Shown here piece after piece: positions 1 to 8,504 of a stretch of DNA of 35,857 nt. Each line of letters starts with the position of its first letter. Position 1 is the stretch's first letter. The notes under the pieces are model-generated. The model searched no databases. It saw only the letters and a list, made by a program, of their open reading frames with translations, and was not told the DNA's origin. Source of the DNA: Marinifilaceae bacterium (lineage in GTDB: Bacteria; Bacteroidota; Bacteroidia; Bacteroidales; Marinifilaceae); NCBI GenBank assembly GCA_016744515.1, contig JADGEF010000015.1:1-35857 (forward strand). Reading direction: 5' to 3'. A program made the translations under genes and the position numbers.

Positions 1-1
1 T

Positions 2-304
2 TTGCTTAAAGCTGAAAACAGAGAAATTGAACGTTGGGTTTTAGATGCATTGCGATACTTACATCACCCATTGCGTGAAAAGGAAGCGCTTACTTATCTA
101 CCTCAGAATTTAGAATTACTTAAGGAGATACAAGTCACTGGCGATATCTTTTTCCCTTACAATTGGTTGAGTTCTAGTTATAGCGGTCATCAATCGAAAG
201 AGGCTGGTGATATTACTCGCAAATTCTTAGAGGAACGACCAAACTATCCTGAGAATCTGAAATTGAAGATTCTACAAACATCAGACTTGGTATTAAGGAA
301 ATAG
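2..304 (+). CDS. M1-family aminopeptidase, C-terminal fragment (cut by window edge)
   Basis: Only the last 100 residues are present. The frame is open to the left edge and the real start lies outside the window. The segment is helical, with ALRYLHHPLR, a YLP..LELLKEIQ.TGDIFFP block and NWL shortly after. It resembles the alpha-helical C-terminal end of Bacteroidota M1 (gluzincin) aminopeptidases, which trim N-terminal residues from peptides. The zinc-binding HExxH part would lie upstream and cannot be checked here. It ends 30 bp before the AraC-type gene on the same strand with no terminator between them, so cotranscription is possible. The family call rests on recall of this C-terminal pattern alone. 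Confidence 0.6.
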   Translation: MLKAENREIERWVLDALRYLHHPLREKEALTYLPQNLELLKEIQVTGDIFFPYNWLSSSYSGHQSKEAGDITRKFLEERPNYPENLKLKILQTSDLVLRK

Positions 305-334
305 AGAAAGTCATATATTTAAAAATGAGATAAT

Positions 335-1453
335 ATGTATTTAGCATTTGGCTTGGGAGCTTTTCAGGCCTTTCTATTCTCTCTCTTACTATTAATAAAA
401 AAGGAGAAAAAACCAGCGGATAAATTTCTTGCTGGATTTTTCTTCGTTATATGCCTATACCTTCTTAATATTTACTCGGTTAAATATGCGGTGTGGAAAA
501 GCCATCCGAACATTATTCTTATTATCACTTTTGTGTCGCTTACCTATGGACCCTTATTGTATTTCTACGTTACTTCCCTAATTAGACGCCGCATAAGTAA
601 AAAACAATTACTCTATCATTCACTTCCCATATTGGGAACATTTATCGTGATATTACCCTTTATCTTTCGTGATGATAATGAGAAGTGGCTTTACTTCACT
701 GATAAGTTTATCAACTTGCCTTTAAACGTATCCATTGGTACTTTCTTGCAATATTTATCGGCACCTATTTACTTCATTTGGATCATCAATATTCTAAATG
801 GTCACAAAGAACATTTAAAGAACACGCATTCGTCTACCGATAGAATCAGTCTTGGCTGGATGCGCAAGCTACTGTATGGTGTTATTACGATTTGGTTGAT
901 TGATTGCGCCAATGTTTACGCTTTAAATTTCACCGACTTAGACGTTCATTACAGCATTTCGTGGCTTATCAAATTCTGTTTCATCGCCTTTATTATTCTT
1001 ATCGGATTTTATGGTATTAACCAAGGGAACATATTTGCGACTGTTCAGGTAAATGATGAAAAGGAAAGCACATCTGCCAAAGAAGCGAAAAAGATTGTAT
1101 CATATAAAAATGCAGAAGAGTATACCGATAAACTGATTCGTTATATGCAAACAGAGAAAATATATTTGAACAACGACATTCGCATTCAAGATATCGCAAT
1201 ATGTTTGAATCTACCTGTTCATGTTTTATCCCACATCATCAATACAAATCTGAATCAGAACTTTTACGATTTTGTAAATACATATCGAATTAATGAGGCA
1301 AAATTCCGATTACTCGATGAGAAATACAAGAGCCTAACCATAGTGGCAATTGCATTTGATTGTGGTTTTAATTCTAAAGCGACCTTTAACCGTTTATTCA
1401 AACAATACACTGGACTAACACCATCGCAATTCAAAAAAGACAAACTGACCTAA
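335..1453 (+). CDS. AraC-family transcriptional regulator with N-terminal membrane domain
   Basis: A 372-residue protein. Residues about 5-240 contain roughly seven hydrophobic segments (first near 5-21, last near 212-228). A charged linker follows, then an AraC/XylS-type double helix-turn-helix at about 265-370. The second HTH carries the family signature VAIAFDCGFNSKATFNRLFKQYTGLTP in shorter matching blocks (AIAFDCGFNS, FNRLFKQ, GLTPSQFK). This architecture is common in Bacteroidota and suggests a regulator that senses a membrane or extracytoplasmic cue and binds DNA from the membrane. A strong hairpin terminator follows the stop codon. The ligand and target genes are not evident; the downstream DUF418 gene is a candidate by position only. 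Confidence 0.88.
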   Translation: MYLAFGLGAFQAFLFSLLLLIKKEKKPADKFLAGFFFVICLYLLNIYSVKYAVWKSHPNIILIITFVSLTYGPLLYFYVTSLIRRRISKKQLLYHSLPILGTFIVILPFIFRDDNEKWLYFTDKFINLPLNVSIGTFLQYLSAPIYFIWIINILNGHKEHLKNTHSSTDRISLGWMRKLLYGVITIWLIDCANVYALNFTDLDVHYSISWLIKFCFIAFIILIGFYGINQGNIFATVQVNDEKESTSAKEAKKIVSYKNAEEYTDKLIRYMQTEKIYLNNDIRIQDIAICLNLPVHVLSHIINTNLNQNFYDFVNTYRINEAKFRLLDEKYKSLTIVAIAFDCGFNSKATFNRLFKQYTGLTPSQFKKDKLT

Positions 1454-1473
1454 AACTGGTATAAATACAACAA

Positions 1474-1510
1474 AAAGCGTCTCACCATTTAATGATGAGA
1501 CGCTTTCTAT
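1474..1510 (+). terminator. Rho-independent terminator after the AraC-type gene
   Basis: An 11-bp perfect stem, AAAGCGTCTCA (1474-1484) with TGAGACGCTTT (1496-1506), extends inward by CATT/AATG after one mismatch. It is followed by a short T-rich tract. It lies 20 bp after the AraC stop codon. Confidence 0.85.
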
Positions 1511-1560
1511 TTTGCGATATCGCATATTTGCTCATCAAAAAAAATTAAACACGATTTACG

Positions 1561-2706
1561 ATGAGAAACAATTTTCACCCTACTCAAGCCCAAAACCGAA
1601 TAGAACTATTGGATGTTCTTAGAGGCTTCGCCATTGCAGGCGTACTATTATCTAATATTATTATTTTAAGCGGGTATGTATTCACACCATTTTCCGATTT
1701 GAACAACATGCCTATGGCAAACTTTAATCGTTGGCTTAGCATTATTGCAGCCTCAATACTTCAAGGGAAATTCTACCCCATTCTTATGATGCTTTTTGGT
1801 GCTGGCTTATTTATGCAATTCAGAAAAAGTAAACAAGATGGCTTTCTAAAATTCTTTAGTTGGAGAATGTTTGTTCTCATTTTAATAGGCTTAATACATA
1901 TGACTTTTTGGGCAGGCGATGTGGTTACAATTTATGCTCTCTTCTCATTTCTTCTTATACCCATGCGGAATATGAAACCCAAATCTTATTTAATTGTGGC
2001 TCTAGTCATGTTTGTATTGCACTTTGGGGTTGCCTACGCACAAAGTATTGCAACGGGTGCAGAAAACGTGGAACATATTGCACAGTTTGAACTACCTGGA
2101 GTAAAACCCTATGATTTAATCAGTACGGTTCAAAATGAAGGTTTTGCAGGCCTATGGTTTATCACTCATAAACAAATGTCATTCCTATTAACCGTTCCTC
2201 GATACCTAAGAGTTACACCAAGTACTTTATTACTATTCATGCTAGGTGCATACATGTTTGGATCAGGGCTTTTATCAGGTAGAGTGCACAAGGCTAAATA
2301 CCTATTCTCTTTCCTTACAATAGGTTTAATCGGTTCTTATTTAATGTTCTATGTATCGTGGTCGTTCAGTATTATTGGCAACTTATTTTTAGCTCTTACT
2401 TACATTTCTCTTATTGCAGTAATAATGGGAACACGCATTGGGCAAAAATTCTTAAGCGGCTTAGCCCCTTTAGGTCGAATGGCATTAAGTAACTATATTA
2501 TGCAATCGGTGATTTGCATTCTTATCTTTTATGGTCTTGGTCTCGGCTACTTTGCCAAACTCCCACTCTATCAAATTTTCCTTATCGGACTTGTGATACT
2601 TCAATTTCAGATTCTATTTAGTAGATACTGGCTTAAAAAACACAATTTTGGCCCCTTAGAAGGTGTCTGGAGAAGATTGACTTACGGGAAAAATATCAAT
2701 TCCTAA
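1561..2706 (+). CDS. DUF418 (YeiB-like) integral membrane protein
   Basis: A 381-residue polytopic membrane protein. The N-terminal RIELLDVLRGFAIAGVLLSNI block is the hallmark of the DUF418/DUF1624 acyltransferase-3-like group. The remainder holds about ten hydrophobic segments. The C-terminal end (FSRYWLKKHNFGPLEGVWR, then LTYG) matches the W..xxxGPLEWLWR..T ending typical of DUF418. The biochemical role of the family is unknown. The gene has its own terminator on each side and faces guaB tail to tail, so it is probably monocistronic. Confidence 0.88.
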   Translation: MRNNFHPTQAQNRIELLDVLRGFAIAGVLLSNIIILSGYVFTPFSDLNNMPMANFNRWLSIIAASILQGKFYPILMMLFGAGLFMQFRKSKQDGFLKFFSWRMFVLILIGLIHMTFWAGDVVTIYALFSFLLIPMRNMKPKSYLIVALVMFVLHFGVAYAQSIATGAENVEHIAQFELPGVKPYDLISTVQNEGFAGLWFITHKQMSFLLTVPRYLRVTPSTLLLFMLGAYMFGSGLLSGRVHKAKYLFSFLTIGLIGSYLMFYVSWSFSIIGNLFLALTYISLIAVIMGTRIGQKFLSGLAPLGRMALSNYIMQSVICILIFYGLGLGYFAKLPLYQIFLIGLVILQFQILFSRYWLKKHNFGPLEGVWRRLTYGKNINS

Positions 2707-2738
2707 AACTAAAGTCCCAAACACGATTTTGCATAAAA

Positions 2739-2765
2739 AAAGACCAAGCTAAAAGCTTGGTCTTT
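2739..2765. terminator. Bidirectional terminator between the DUF418 gene and guaB
   Basis: A 12-bp perfect stem, AAAGACCAAGCT (2739-2750) with AGCTTGGTCTTT (2754-2765) and loop AAA, is flanked by an A-tract on the left and T-rich sequence on the right. It can serve both converging genes. Confidence 0.88.
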
Positions 2766-2801
2766 CCATATCTTAATCCGAAACAGTTTTGTTTACGGGA
2801 A

Positions 2802-4298
2802 TTAGTTCTTTGTATCTTTTACAATAACATCGTGTGCACCACCTTCGATAATACTCGTAGATGAAACCAAAGTTATTTTAGATTCTTTTTGCAATTGAGA
2901 AATCGTTGTAACACCACAGCTACACATGGTCGATTTAATTTTACCGATTGTGATATCCAAGTTATCTTTCAATTTACCTGCATAAGGCACATAACTATCT
3001 ACACCTTCTTCAAACTTAAGGCTATTGTTACCACCCATATCGTATCGTTGCCAGTTTCTAGCTCTGTTCGAACCTTCGCCCCAATATTCTTTTACGTAGT
3101 TGCTACCAACTAAAAGTTTTCTTGTAGGACTCTCATCAAAACGAGCAAAATATCTTCCCATCATTATAAAATCAGCTCCCATAGATAAGGCTAAAGTCAT
3201 ATGATAATCCTGAACAATACCACCATCAGAGCAGATTGGAATATACTCTCCAGTCTTTTCGAAATACTCATCGCGAGCTTGTGCTACTTCGATTAAAGCA
3301 GTAGCCTGACCTCTACCAATTCCTTTTTGTTCTCTGGTAATACAAATAGATCCACCACCTACACCAACTTTAATAAAATCGGCACCAGCTTCGGCTAAAT
3401 ATAAAAAGCCTTCTTTATCAACAACATTACCAGCACCTACAGTTACTTTGCCATTGTAATGTTCCTTTATCCATTGAATGGTAATTTTCTGCCATTCCGA
3501 AAATCCATCAGATGAATCAATACACACGGTATCAACACCAGCTTCAACCAATGCAGGTACACGCTCTTCAAAATCTCTTGTATTGATACCAGCACCTACA
3601 ATTAATCTTTTCTGATTATCTAATAATTCGTTGTGATTCTCTTTGTGATTATCGTAATCTTTTCGGAACACAAAATATTTTAAATTTTGATCCTTATCGA
3701 TAACCGGAAGGGTATTTAATTTGTGCTCCCAAATAATATCATTAGCTTCTGTTAAAGAAACTCCAAGTTCACCTACAGCCAATTCAGGCAATGGTCTCAT
3801 AATATCTTTAACTTTTTTACTCAAACTATCTTTACTTGTTCGGTAATCGCGACCTGTAATAATTCCTAAGAATTTCCCATTTGGACTACCATCTTCAGTT
3901 ACTCCAATAGTAGAAAAACCAGTTGCCTCTTTCAGGTTTAAAACATCCTCTAAAGTTTGCTCTGGTGTAATATTAGCACGACTTTCAACAAAACCAGCCT
4001 TGTGTTTCTTTACTCTTCGAACCATTCCAGCCTGCTGTTCTATAGACTGAGAACCAAAGATAAATGAAACGCCACCTTCTTTTGCTAAAGCAATTGCCAT
4101 TCCGTCGTCAGAAACTGACTGCATAATAGCAGATACAAAAGGGGTTTTCATATTGATTTTTGATGATTCTCCTTTTTTAAATCGAACCAGAGGTGTCATC
4201 ATATCAACCTTATCTGGAGTACAATCTACCTTAGTTAAGCCAGGTATAATTAAATACTCATTAAACGTTCTAGAAACTTCATTAATAATCTTAGCCAT
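2802..4298 (-). CDS. guaB: Inosine-5'-monophosphate dehydrogenase
   Basis: A 498-residue enzyme that oxidises IMP to XMP with NAD+, the committed step of GMP synthesis in the cytosol. The catalytic barrel is interrupted at about residues 110-225 by a CBS-domain pair ([11 protein letters not shown], then NTLPVIDKD). The IMP-binding, catalytic loop reads [12 protein letters not shown], giving the nucleophile Cys319. It is followed by the flap arginine region and a [22 protein letters not shown] phosphate-binding stretch seen here as SDGG and [11 protein letters not shown]. The C-terminal region (about 390-498) differs from the E. coli form, as in the Bacteroidales-type IMPDH. Length is close to the usual 490. 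Start ATG at 4298. A gene-free structured region lies upstream. Confidence 0.96.
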   Translation of the reverse strand: MAKIINEVSRTFNEYLIIPGLTKVDCTPDKVDMMTPLVRFKKGESSKINMKTPFVSAIMQSVSDDGMAIALAKEGGVSFIFGSQSIEQQAGMVRRVKKHKAGFVESRANITPEQTLEDVLNLKEATGFSTIGVTEDGSPNGKFLGIITGRDYRTSKDSLSKKVKDIMRPLPELAVGELGVSLTEANDIIWEHKLNTLPVIDKDQNLKYFVFRKDYDNHKENHNELLDNQKRLIVGAGINTRDFEERVPALVEAGVDTVCIDSSDGFSEWQKITIQWIKEHYNGKVTVGAGNVVDKEGFLYLAEAGADFIKVGVGGGSICITREQKGIGRGQATALIEVAQARDEYFEKTGEYIPICSDGGIVQDYHMTLALSMGADFIMMGRYFARFDESPTRKLLVGSNYVKEYWGEGSNRARNWQRYDMGGNNSLKFEEGVDSYVPYAGKLKDNLDITIGKIKSTMCSCGVTTISQLQKESKITLVSSTSIIEGGAHDVIVKDTKN

Positions 4299-4406
4299 GA
4301 TTGTTTGATCGTTATTGAATGGTTGTTCAAATAAAAAATTTTACGAAAGTACTAAATATACACTTTCAATCACACCTAAAAGGAAGAAAAATGTAATCAA
4401 TCAGTT

Positions 4407-4530
4407 AAAAAAAATCTCCAAAGAGGGTAAGCTGAACCTAGTGTTTCTTGCTATTACGATAAAAAGAAACTGGAGATATCATCATTCAAAAACTAATAGT
4501 TATTCTACTGCTGTAGCAGGGCTCACCTCA
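4407..4530 (-). ncRNA. Candidate structured RNA or guaB leader (unidentified)
   Basis: Read on the minus strand, a 5' segment GAGGTGAGC (4529-4521) can pair with GCTTACCCTC (4432-4423). Between them lie hairpins CTGC/GCAG (4519-4508), AACTA/TAGTT (4501-4491) and GTTTC/GAAAC (4470-4443). A second, crossing pairing, ATCTCC (4477-4472) with GGAGAT (4420-4415), ends in a run of eight U (4414-4407). The two long pairings interleave, so they form either a pseudoknot or alternative folds. The element ends about 110 nt before the guaB start. I do not recognise a known riboswitch, SRP RNA, tmRNA, 6S RNA or RNase P signature in it. Confidence 0.35.
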
Positions 4531-4605
4531 TTTAAATAGATACAGACATCCTATTCGATAGGTTCAGTTGTGGTATTATACTAACTAGTATCTTACAGAA
4601 AAAAT

Positions 4606-4869
4606 CTATACCTTTTTCACTGATGTACAATAATGACTATATCCTAATATTAATGGATCTAACGATTGAAGCATTTCTTGAGACGTTTCATATATTAATA
4701 ATTTTGTATTTTGTTCAGAACCGTCTTTAACTATAGGTTTCCCCTGAGAAACGGCGCCAGCTCTTTGTTCAAATACAAGTAAATTGATTAAGAGAATCAA
4801 AAATGGAATGACAATTAACCCAACAAATACCCATATCTATTTCGTTAGTAAAACTTTTCTTGCAGCCAT
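4606..4869 (-). pseudogene. Small single-pass membrane protein ORF with in-frame amber stop
   Basis: From an ATG at 4869 the frame reads MAARKVLLTK, then TAG at 4839-4837, then continues for 76 more codons to a TAG at 4608-4606. The part after the amber begins with a strong hydrophobic helix (IWVFVGLIVIPFLILLINLL). It is followed by a polar tail with QGKPIVKDGSEQ and ends SVKKV. The charged start followed by a transmembrane helix makes best sense if the amber was once a sense codon. Translation could instead begin at the in-frame TTG at 4800, inside the helix. I do not recognise the family. Confidence 0.35.
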
Positions 4870-4971
4870 AGCTTCTTGTTTTATTGATGATCTGATTATT
4901 TCTTATTTGACTAACAATGTACATCAATTTCTCATGAAATGATATATCAGGACGAGACAACACCATTAAAG

Positions 4972-5003
4972 AAAGGGTGACTCACCTAATTGAGTCACCC
5001 TTT
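4972..5003. terminator. Terminator after the DUF1842-like gene
   Basis: Perfect stem GGGTGACTCA (4975-4984) with TGAGTCACCC (4991-5000), extended by AAA/TTT, with a 6-nt loop. A T-run is present on both strands. It lies 25 bp beyond the stop codon of the 5028-5501 gene. Confidence 0.85.
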
Positions 5004-5027
5004 TTATTTCACTAAAATATTCTAAAA

Positions 5028-5501
5028 CTAAGCCACAGGCTCTTTCCCATTTTCCTTAACAGTTGAAGCTAAGCGATTAATGTTGTGACAATCGTGATTG
5101 GTTATAATTTCAACTTGAGCATGATTTATTTCATGCCATACGCCATTTACACAATACTTAAAATTAGCAACACCTTTTTGCCAATTCTCATCAAGAACGA
5201 TACGTAAAGATAAATTCTTGCTTATCTGAGGTACATCGTGTATTATAGGCTGGAAAGGATTAATACCTTCAGCAACAAGAAGAATACTACACGACTCCAT
5301 AGTACACATGTAACTATAATCACCTTGTAACTCCGATGTAATATTCAAAGGGGGATTAATAGCTTGAGAAATACGAGCCATACCAGAAACTCTTTTGTTT
5401 ACAGTATTAACTGTTAAATTCAAATTCAACTCAACACCACCTTGCAAGTGATTCGAGATTCTATAACTTGCGTTAAATAAACCCACATTTTTAGTTTCCA
5501 T
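5028..5501 (-). CDS. DUF1842-like protein
   Basis: A 157-residue soluble protein without signal peptide or membrane segment. Its N-terminal half (GLFNASYRI, L.LNLTVNTVNKRVSGMARI, SQAINPPLN) matches what I remember of the DUF1842 family: a short beta-rich domain with a V.G.G.I.QA.NPPL core. It contains five cysteines and four histidines, among them a CTMESC pair and an NHDCHN cluster near the C-terminus. The function of the family is unknown. It lies 245 bp downstream of the Ser/Thr kinase on the same strand, with a weak hairpin between them, so membership in the kinase/FHA unit is possible but unproven. It uses TAG as its stop codon. Confidence 0.5.
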   Translation of the reverse strand: METKNVGLFNASYRISNHLQGGVELNLNLTVNTVNKRVSGMARISQAINPPLNITSELQGDYSYMCTMESCSILLVAEGINPFQPIIHDVPQISKNLSLRIVLDENWQKGVANFKYCVNGVWHEINHAQVEIITNHDCHNINRLASTVKENGKEPVA

Positions 5502-5723
5502 CTTCCTTGTATTATATAGGATTCTCCTACTCTATTATAAGGTTTTTCGGATTCGACCTACAAGTCATAATTCGTTTTTTTTAGACTTGCCTAACAAAGC
5601 TCGGAAACAATAGCGTTAAAAAATATATCACAACATATCATTCGTTAATCAACAAAATAAGCACACTCGACTACTTTTTCAGAAATATATCTAAATTGAA
5701 ATCTCAACTAGCATGATCAAATA

Positions 5724-5744
5724 AATAGACTTATTTAGTCTATT
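5724..5744 (-). terminator. Weak hairpin at the end of the kinase gene
   Basis: AATAGAC (5724-5730) pairs with GTCTATT (5738-5744) directly beyond the kinase stop codon and is followed on the minus strand by a T-rich tract. The stem is short and AT-rich, so termination would be partial at best. Confidence 0.35.
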
Positions 5745-5745
5745 T

Positions 5746-6720
5746 TCACATCGGAAAAGAAAAAATGGTATTGTCAATATTCGATTGAATATTTTGCTGA
5801 TGATTGATGTGACAATTGGGAAGGGTATTAAAATTAAGCTTAGAAAGTTCTTCTAATAAATATTGGGCATTCAACTCTCTTCTATTTACCTTTTTGTTTA
5901 GAGCAAATACAAGTAAATTACCTAAGGGATGTTTACGAATATCTTTGGGAATAATATGTTCCTGCTCGTTTAAATGATTGCGTGTAAGCTCATCTTTAGA
6001 ATTTCCTGTAACAACAGGGATACCCATTAAACACTCTAAAAAAATTAAAGCCCAAGCGTACAGGTCGCATTGAGCCGTGGGAGAATTGCCTTTTAATTGT
6101 TCTGGAGAGTTATACATAGGAGATCTGAACTTTACTCCAGAACTTTTAAGCCCATCAATAGGTTCATAAGCTCCAAAATCGATCAACTTTACACGAAGAT
6201 CATCCTCGCTTTCAAATATCATGATATTATGAGGCTTTAAATCACCATGAACGATCCCAACTGTGTGTGAATAAGCTAAAGCATTCAACACTTTCGTCAT
6301 AATAATAGCTATAACAATTGGAGCTCTTCTTATAATAAGGAATTGCTTTAAGGTATCGCCAGGAATATACTCAAATACCACATAAGGTATTCCATTGTTG
6401 AGATCACCACTTTCGAAACAATTAATAATAGCTGAATGATTCAGAAAAGTATAAGATTTAATGCTCAGCTTAAAATAAGCAATGAGCTCTAGTTTGCTGG
6501 TTTCGCAACAATAAGAGGGAAGTTTAAGTATTTTAATGGCAACAAAACCGTCAGTATTAATTTGCTTGGCTTTATAAACGTGAGAGTTTCCACCTTCCCC
6601 AATTTTATCACAAATCACATATCCTTTTGATAGGAATTCTTTTTCCAGGTTTTGTTTCAATTCTTCCATAAGGTGTCTTATACGCAAATGAGAAAGTATT
6701 TTAACAATCTTCTTCTTCAA
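5746..6720 (-). CDS. Soluble Ser/Thr protein kinase (Hanks type)
   Basis: A 324-residue cytosolic kinase with no transmembrane or PASTA segment. It has the glycine loop GEGGNSHVYK (41-50), VAIKIL with catalytic Lys63, the catalytic loop HGDLKPHNIM with Asp160, the DFG motif at 181-183, and SPEQL in place of APE. The residue before the catalytic Asp is Gly rather than Arg (non-RD kinase), so activation-loop phosphorylation may not be needed. The frame opens at 6720, overlapping the FHA gene by 20 bp. An internal ATG at 6669 (MEELKQNLEKEF) lies 32 bp beyond the FHA stop and is an equally good start. The overlap or close spacing indicates translational coupling with the FHA protein, a probable partner or substrate. 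Confidence 0.9.
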   Translation of the reverse strand: MKKKIVKILSHLRIRHLMEELKQNLEKEFLSKGYVICDKIGEGGNSHVYKAKQINTDGFVAIKILKLPSYCCETSKLELIAYFKLSIKSYTFLNHSAIINCFESGDLNNGIPYVVFEYIPGDTLKQFLIIRRAPIVIAIIMTKVLNALAYSHTVGIVHGDLKPHNIMIFESEDDLRVKLIDFGAYEPIDGLKSSGVKFRSPMYNSPEQLKGNSPTAQCDLYAWALIFLECLMGIPVVTGNSKDELTRNHLNEQEHIIPKDIRKHPLGNLLVFALNKKVNRRELNAQYLLEELSKLNFNTLPNCHINHQQNIQSNIDNTIFSFPM

Positions 6721-7654
6721 TATAAAGTTCTTCTTTTCGAATTACAGCTTTGTCAAACCCGAAACGTAATTTCCTATTCTTTCGCTCTATAATGTTGACA
6801 AAAATATTCCCATAAGGATGAAGTTCAAGAACATGCTTACGTAAGCGATATATTAGGTTATTGATATAATAATCATCAACCTCCTTCAAAACTTCTTTAC
6901 TTAGAATATCGCCTAAATCTTTACATCTAATCCATCCTCTTTGCTCATCGGTTAAACCGTCTGCTTTATCTCTTTGCCTTATTTTTACTAACTGTAATAG
7001 AAGTTGATTGTATGCTCTTGATCCCAAATCAAAAGTTAAATCGTTCAAATGAATTATAGCCTGCACATCTTCTTCATCGCAGCTCAGTATCAATTCTAAA
7101 TACAGGTCTTGCGTTAAAGACAATTGCCTTTTGGTATCTTCCAAATATTCATTTTCTATAAACTCATATTCAACCTGATTAATTAGAAATGCTTTATTCG
7201 TATTAACGTAACAAACTATTTTACCGTCATCGTAAAGAAAATTATTGTTCACATCTCTATAAATTGTTTTTACCGTTTGATCTTCCCAAAAGACAATGCC
7301 ATCAGGCAGTTCGATATTATCTTCGGTAGAATCGATTGCTTGTAAAAAACTTCGAGGTTGATCCGCATTTATTAGTTTACACGAATCGGCACAATTGCCA
7401 GAATAGGATATTAAATCGTTTTTATTAAGCCTAACACGTTCATGGCAAATTTGCTTCTCATTTACCAAGGTTCCGTTAGAACTAACGTCTGTTAAATACC
7501 ACATGCCATTTTCCCAATGAATGATCGCATGACTTCGTGAGATATTTTTCCTATCGATTATACATCGATTACTTATGTCTCGCCCAATGGTGTGATGACA
7601 AAATAAAATAGTCCTTTTTCCCGTGTTTACATTTTCAAGAACTGCCATTATCAA
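6701..7654 (-). CDS. FHA-domain protein with winged-helix-like C-terminus
   Basis: A 317-residue soluble protein. Residues about 18-95 form a forkhead-associated (phospho-threonine binding) domain: GRD at 24-26, ISRSHAII at 38-45, and SSNGTLVNEKQI at 58-69, all in canonical positions. The middle (about 110-205) is acidic and unassigned. Residues about 215-305 (YNQLLLQLVKIRQRD, RGWI..KDLGDIL, YINNLIYRLRKHV, then FVNIIERKNRKLRFGF) look like an OmpR-type winged helix with recognition helix and wing, so DNA binding is possible. The start may be the first or third codon (M-I-M). It is the first gene of a unit with the kinase and is presumably read out by, or directs, that kinase. Confidence 0.85.
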   Translation of the reverse strand: MIMAVLENVNTGKRTILFCHHTIGRDISNRCIIDRKNISRSHAIIHWENGMWYLTDVSSNGTLVNEKQICHERVRLNKNDLISYSGNCADSCKLINADQPRSFLQAIDSTEDNIELPDGIVFWEDQTVKTIYRDVNNNFLYDDGKIVCYVNTNKAFLINQVEYEFIENEYLEDTKRQLSLTQDLYLELILSCDEEDVQAIIHLNDLTFDLGSRAYNQLLLQLVKIRQRDKADGLTDEQRGWIRCKDLGDILSKEVLKEVDDYYINNLIYRLRKHVLELHPYGNIFVNIIERKNRKLRFGFDKAVIRKEELYIEEEDC

Positions 7655-7725
7655 ATCATATTTAAGTGTTAGTAAATTTGTCTAATTCTAAATGAACATT
7701 ATTATACTTTTGGTTCATGCAACAA

Positions 7726-7754
7726 AGAAACTACTTCATTACAAAGTAGTTTCT
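7726..7754 (-). terminator. Terminator after the DUF6261-like gene
   Basis: Perfect 11-bp stem AGAAACTACTT (7726-7736) with AAGTAGTTTCT (7744-7754), 22 bp beyond the stop codon of the minus-strand gene. It is followed on that strand by TTTGTTG. Confidence 0.8.
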
Positions 7755-7775
7755 GTAGCTAATATTTTAAGAACT

Positions 7776-8504
7776 CTAATTTATTTCAGCTTCTTCTCTC
7801 TTTTTCTTTTGAGCTGCAATTCTGTCGCGAACCTTCCTATTATTTTCTTCAATTAATGTGTTCAACACATCGGTATAAGCTTTAAATTTGTCGGGCTGAG
7901 CAAGAGTCATTGCACCCAGGTAGCTTACTAGCTCCTGATTAATAATATCTTTTAGCTCTTTAGCAATAACCGATGCTGGTTTGGTATTTTCTCTTTCAAA
8001 TTTATCCTCTATCAATTCAGCCTATGCCACATCGAAATCAGCTTGCGACCCTTCTAAATTCATCATTAACTGTTTTAGTTCTAAAACAGCCCTAATATCC
8101 TTTGCCAATTCGGGGGCATTTAAATCGCTCAACATAGCTCTAATTTGAGCACTCTCATTGGTATAACTACCACCTACGATCTTCATTCCATAACGGTTCA
8201 AGATTACTTTTACCTTCATCGCCTTTTCCTGGCTGGCACTAAGGCGACGCATGCACTTAGCCTCTACCTCGCAAAAAAGAGCTCTCACATCTATATCGCG
8301 AAGCTCATCTTTCTCCTTTAGTTCATTATTCAACCAACCTGCATTTATTTTTCGAAATAAGTTCTCCGTTCTCTCAGTCAATTTATCTACTGTTACCGTG
8401 TAATATGCATCATCGGCAATTACATATCTTTTACTTAATTCAATTATACCCTTACAGGATTCTGCTGTTTCGTTAGTGTTTGCTTTCGAACTAATCTTTC
8501 TCAT
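7776..8504 (-). pseudogene. DUF6261-like protein gene interrupted by an in-frame amber codon
   Basis: The segments 8504-8022 and 8015-7776 are in the same frame, separated only by TAG (8024-8022) and GCT GAA. Reading through gives a 242-codon helical protein without membrane segments. Its layout (about 100 residues, VKVILNRYG.KIVGGSYTNES, a central ELKQLMMNLEGSQ segment, then KPASVIAKELKDIINQELVSYLGA and KAYTDVLNTLIEENN) resembles the DUF6261 proteins widespread in Bacteroidota. The amber is one C-to-T change from CAG. The downstream piece could restart at TTG 8015. No function is known for the family. Either this is a decayed gene or two small proteins are made; I favour decay. Confidence 0.6.

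Noticed and set aside
4407..4530. Naming the guaB-upstream element as a known riboswitch, 6S, SRP, tmRNA or RNase P RNA
   Set aside because: None of the conserved core strings of these RNAs could be found, so it is left as unidentified.
4315..4539. 74-residue ORF on the plus strand upstream of guaB
   Set aside because: Composition is not protein-like, and it overlaps the palindromic RNA candidate.
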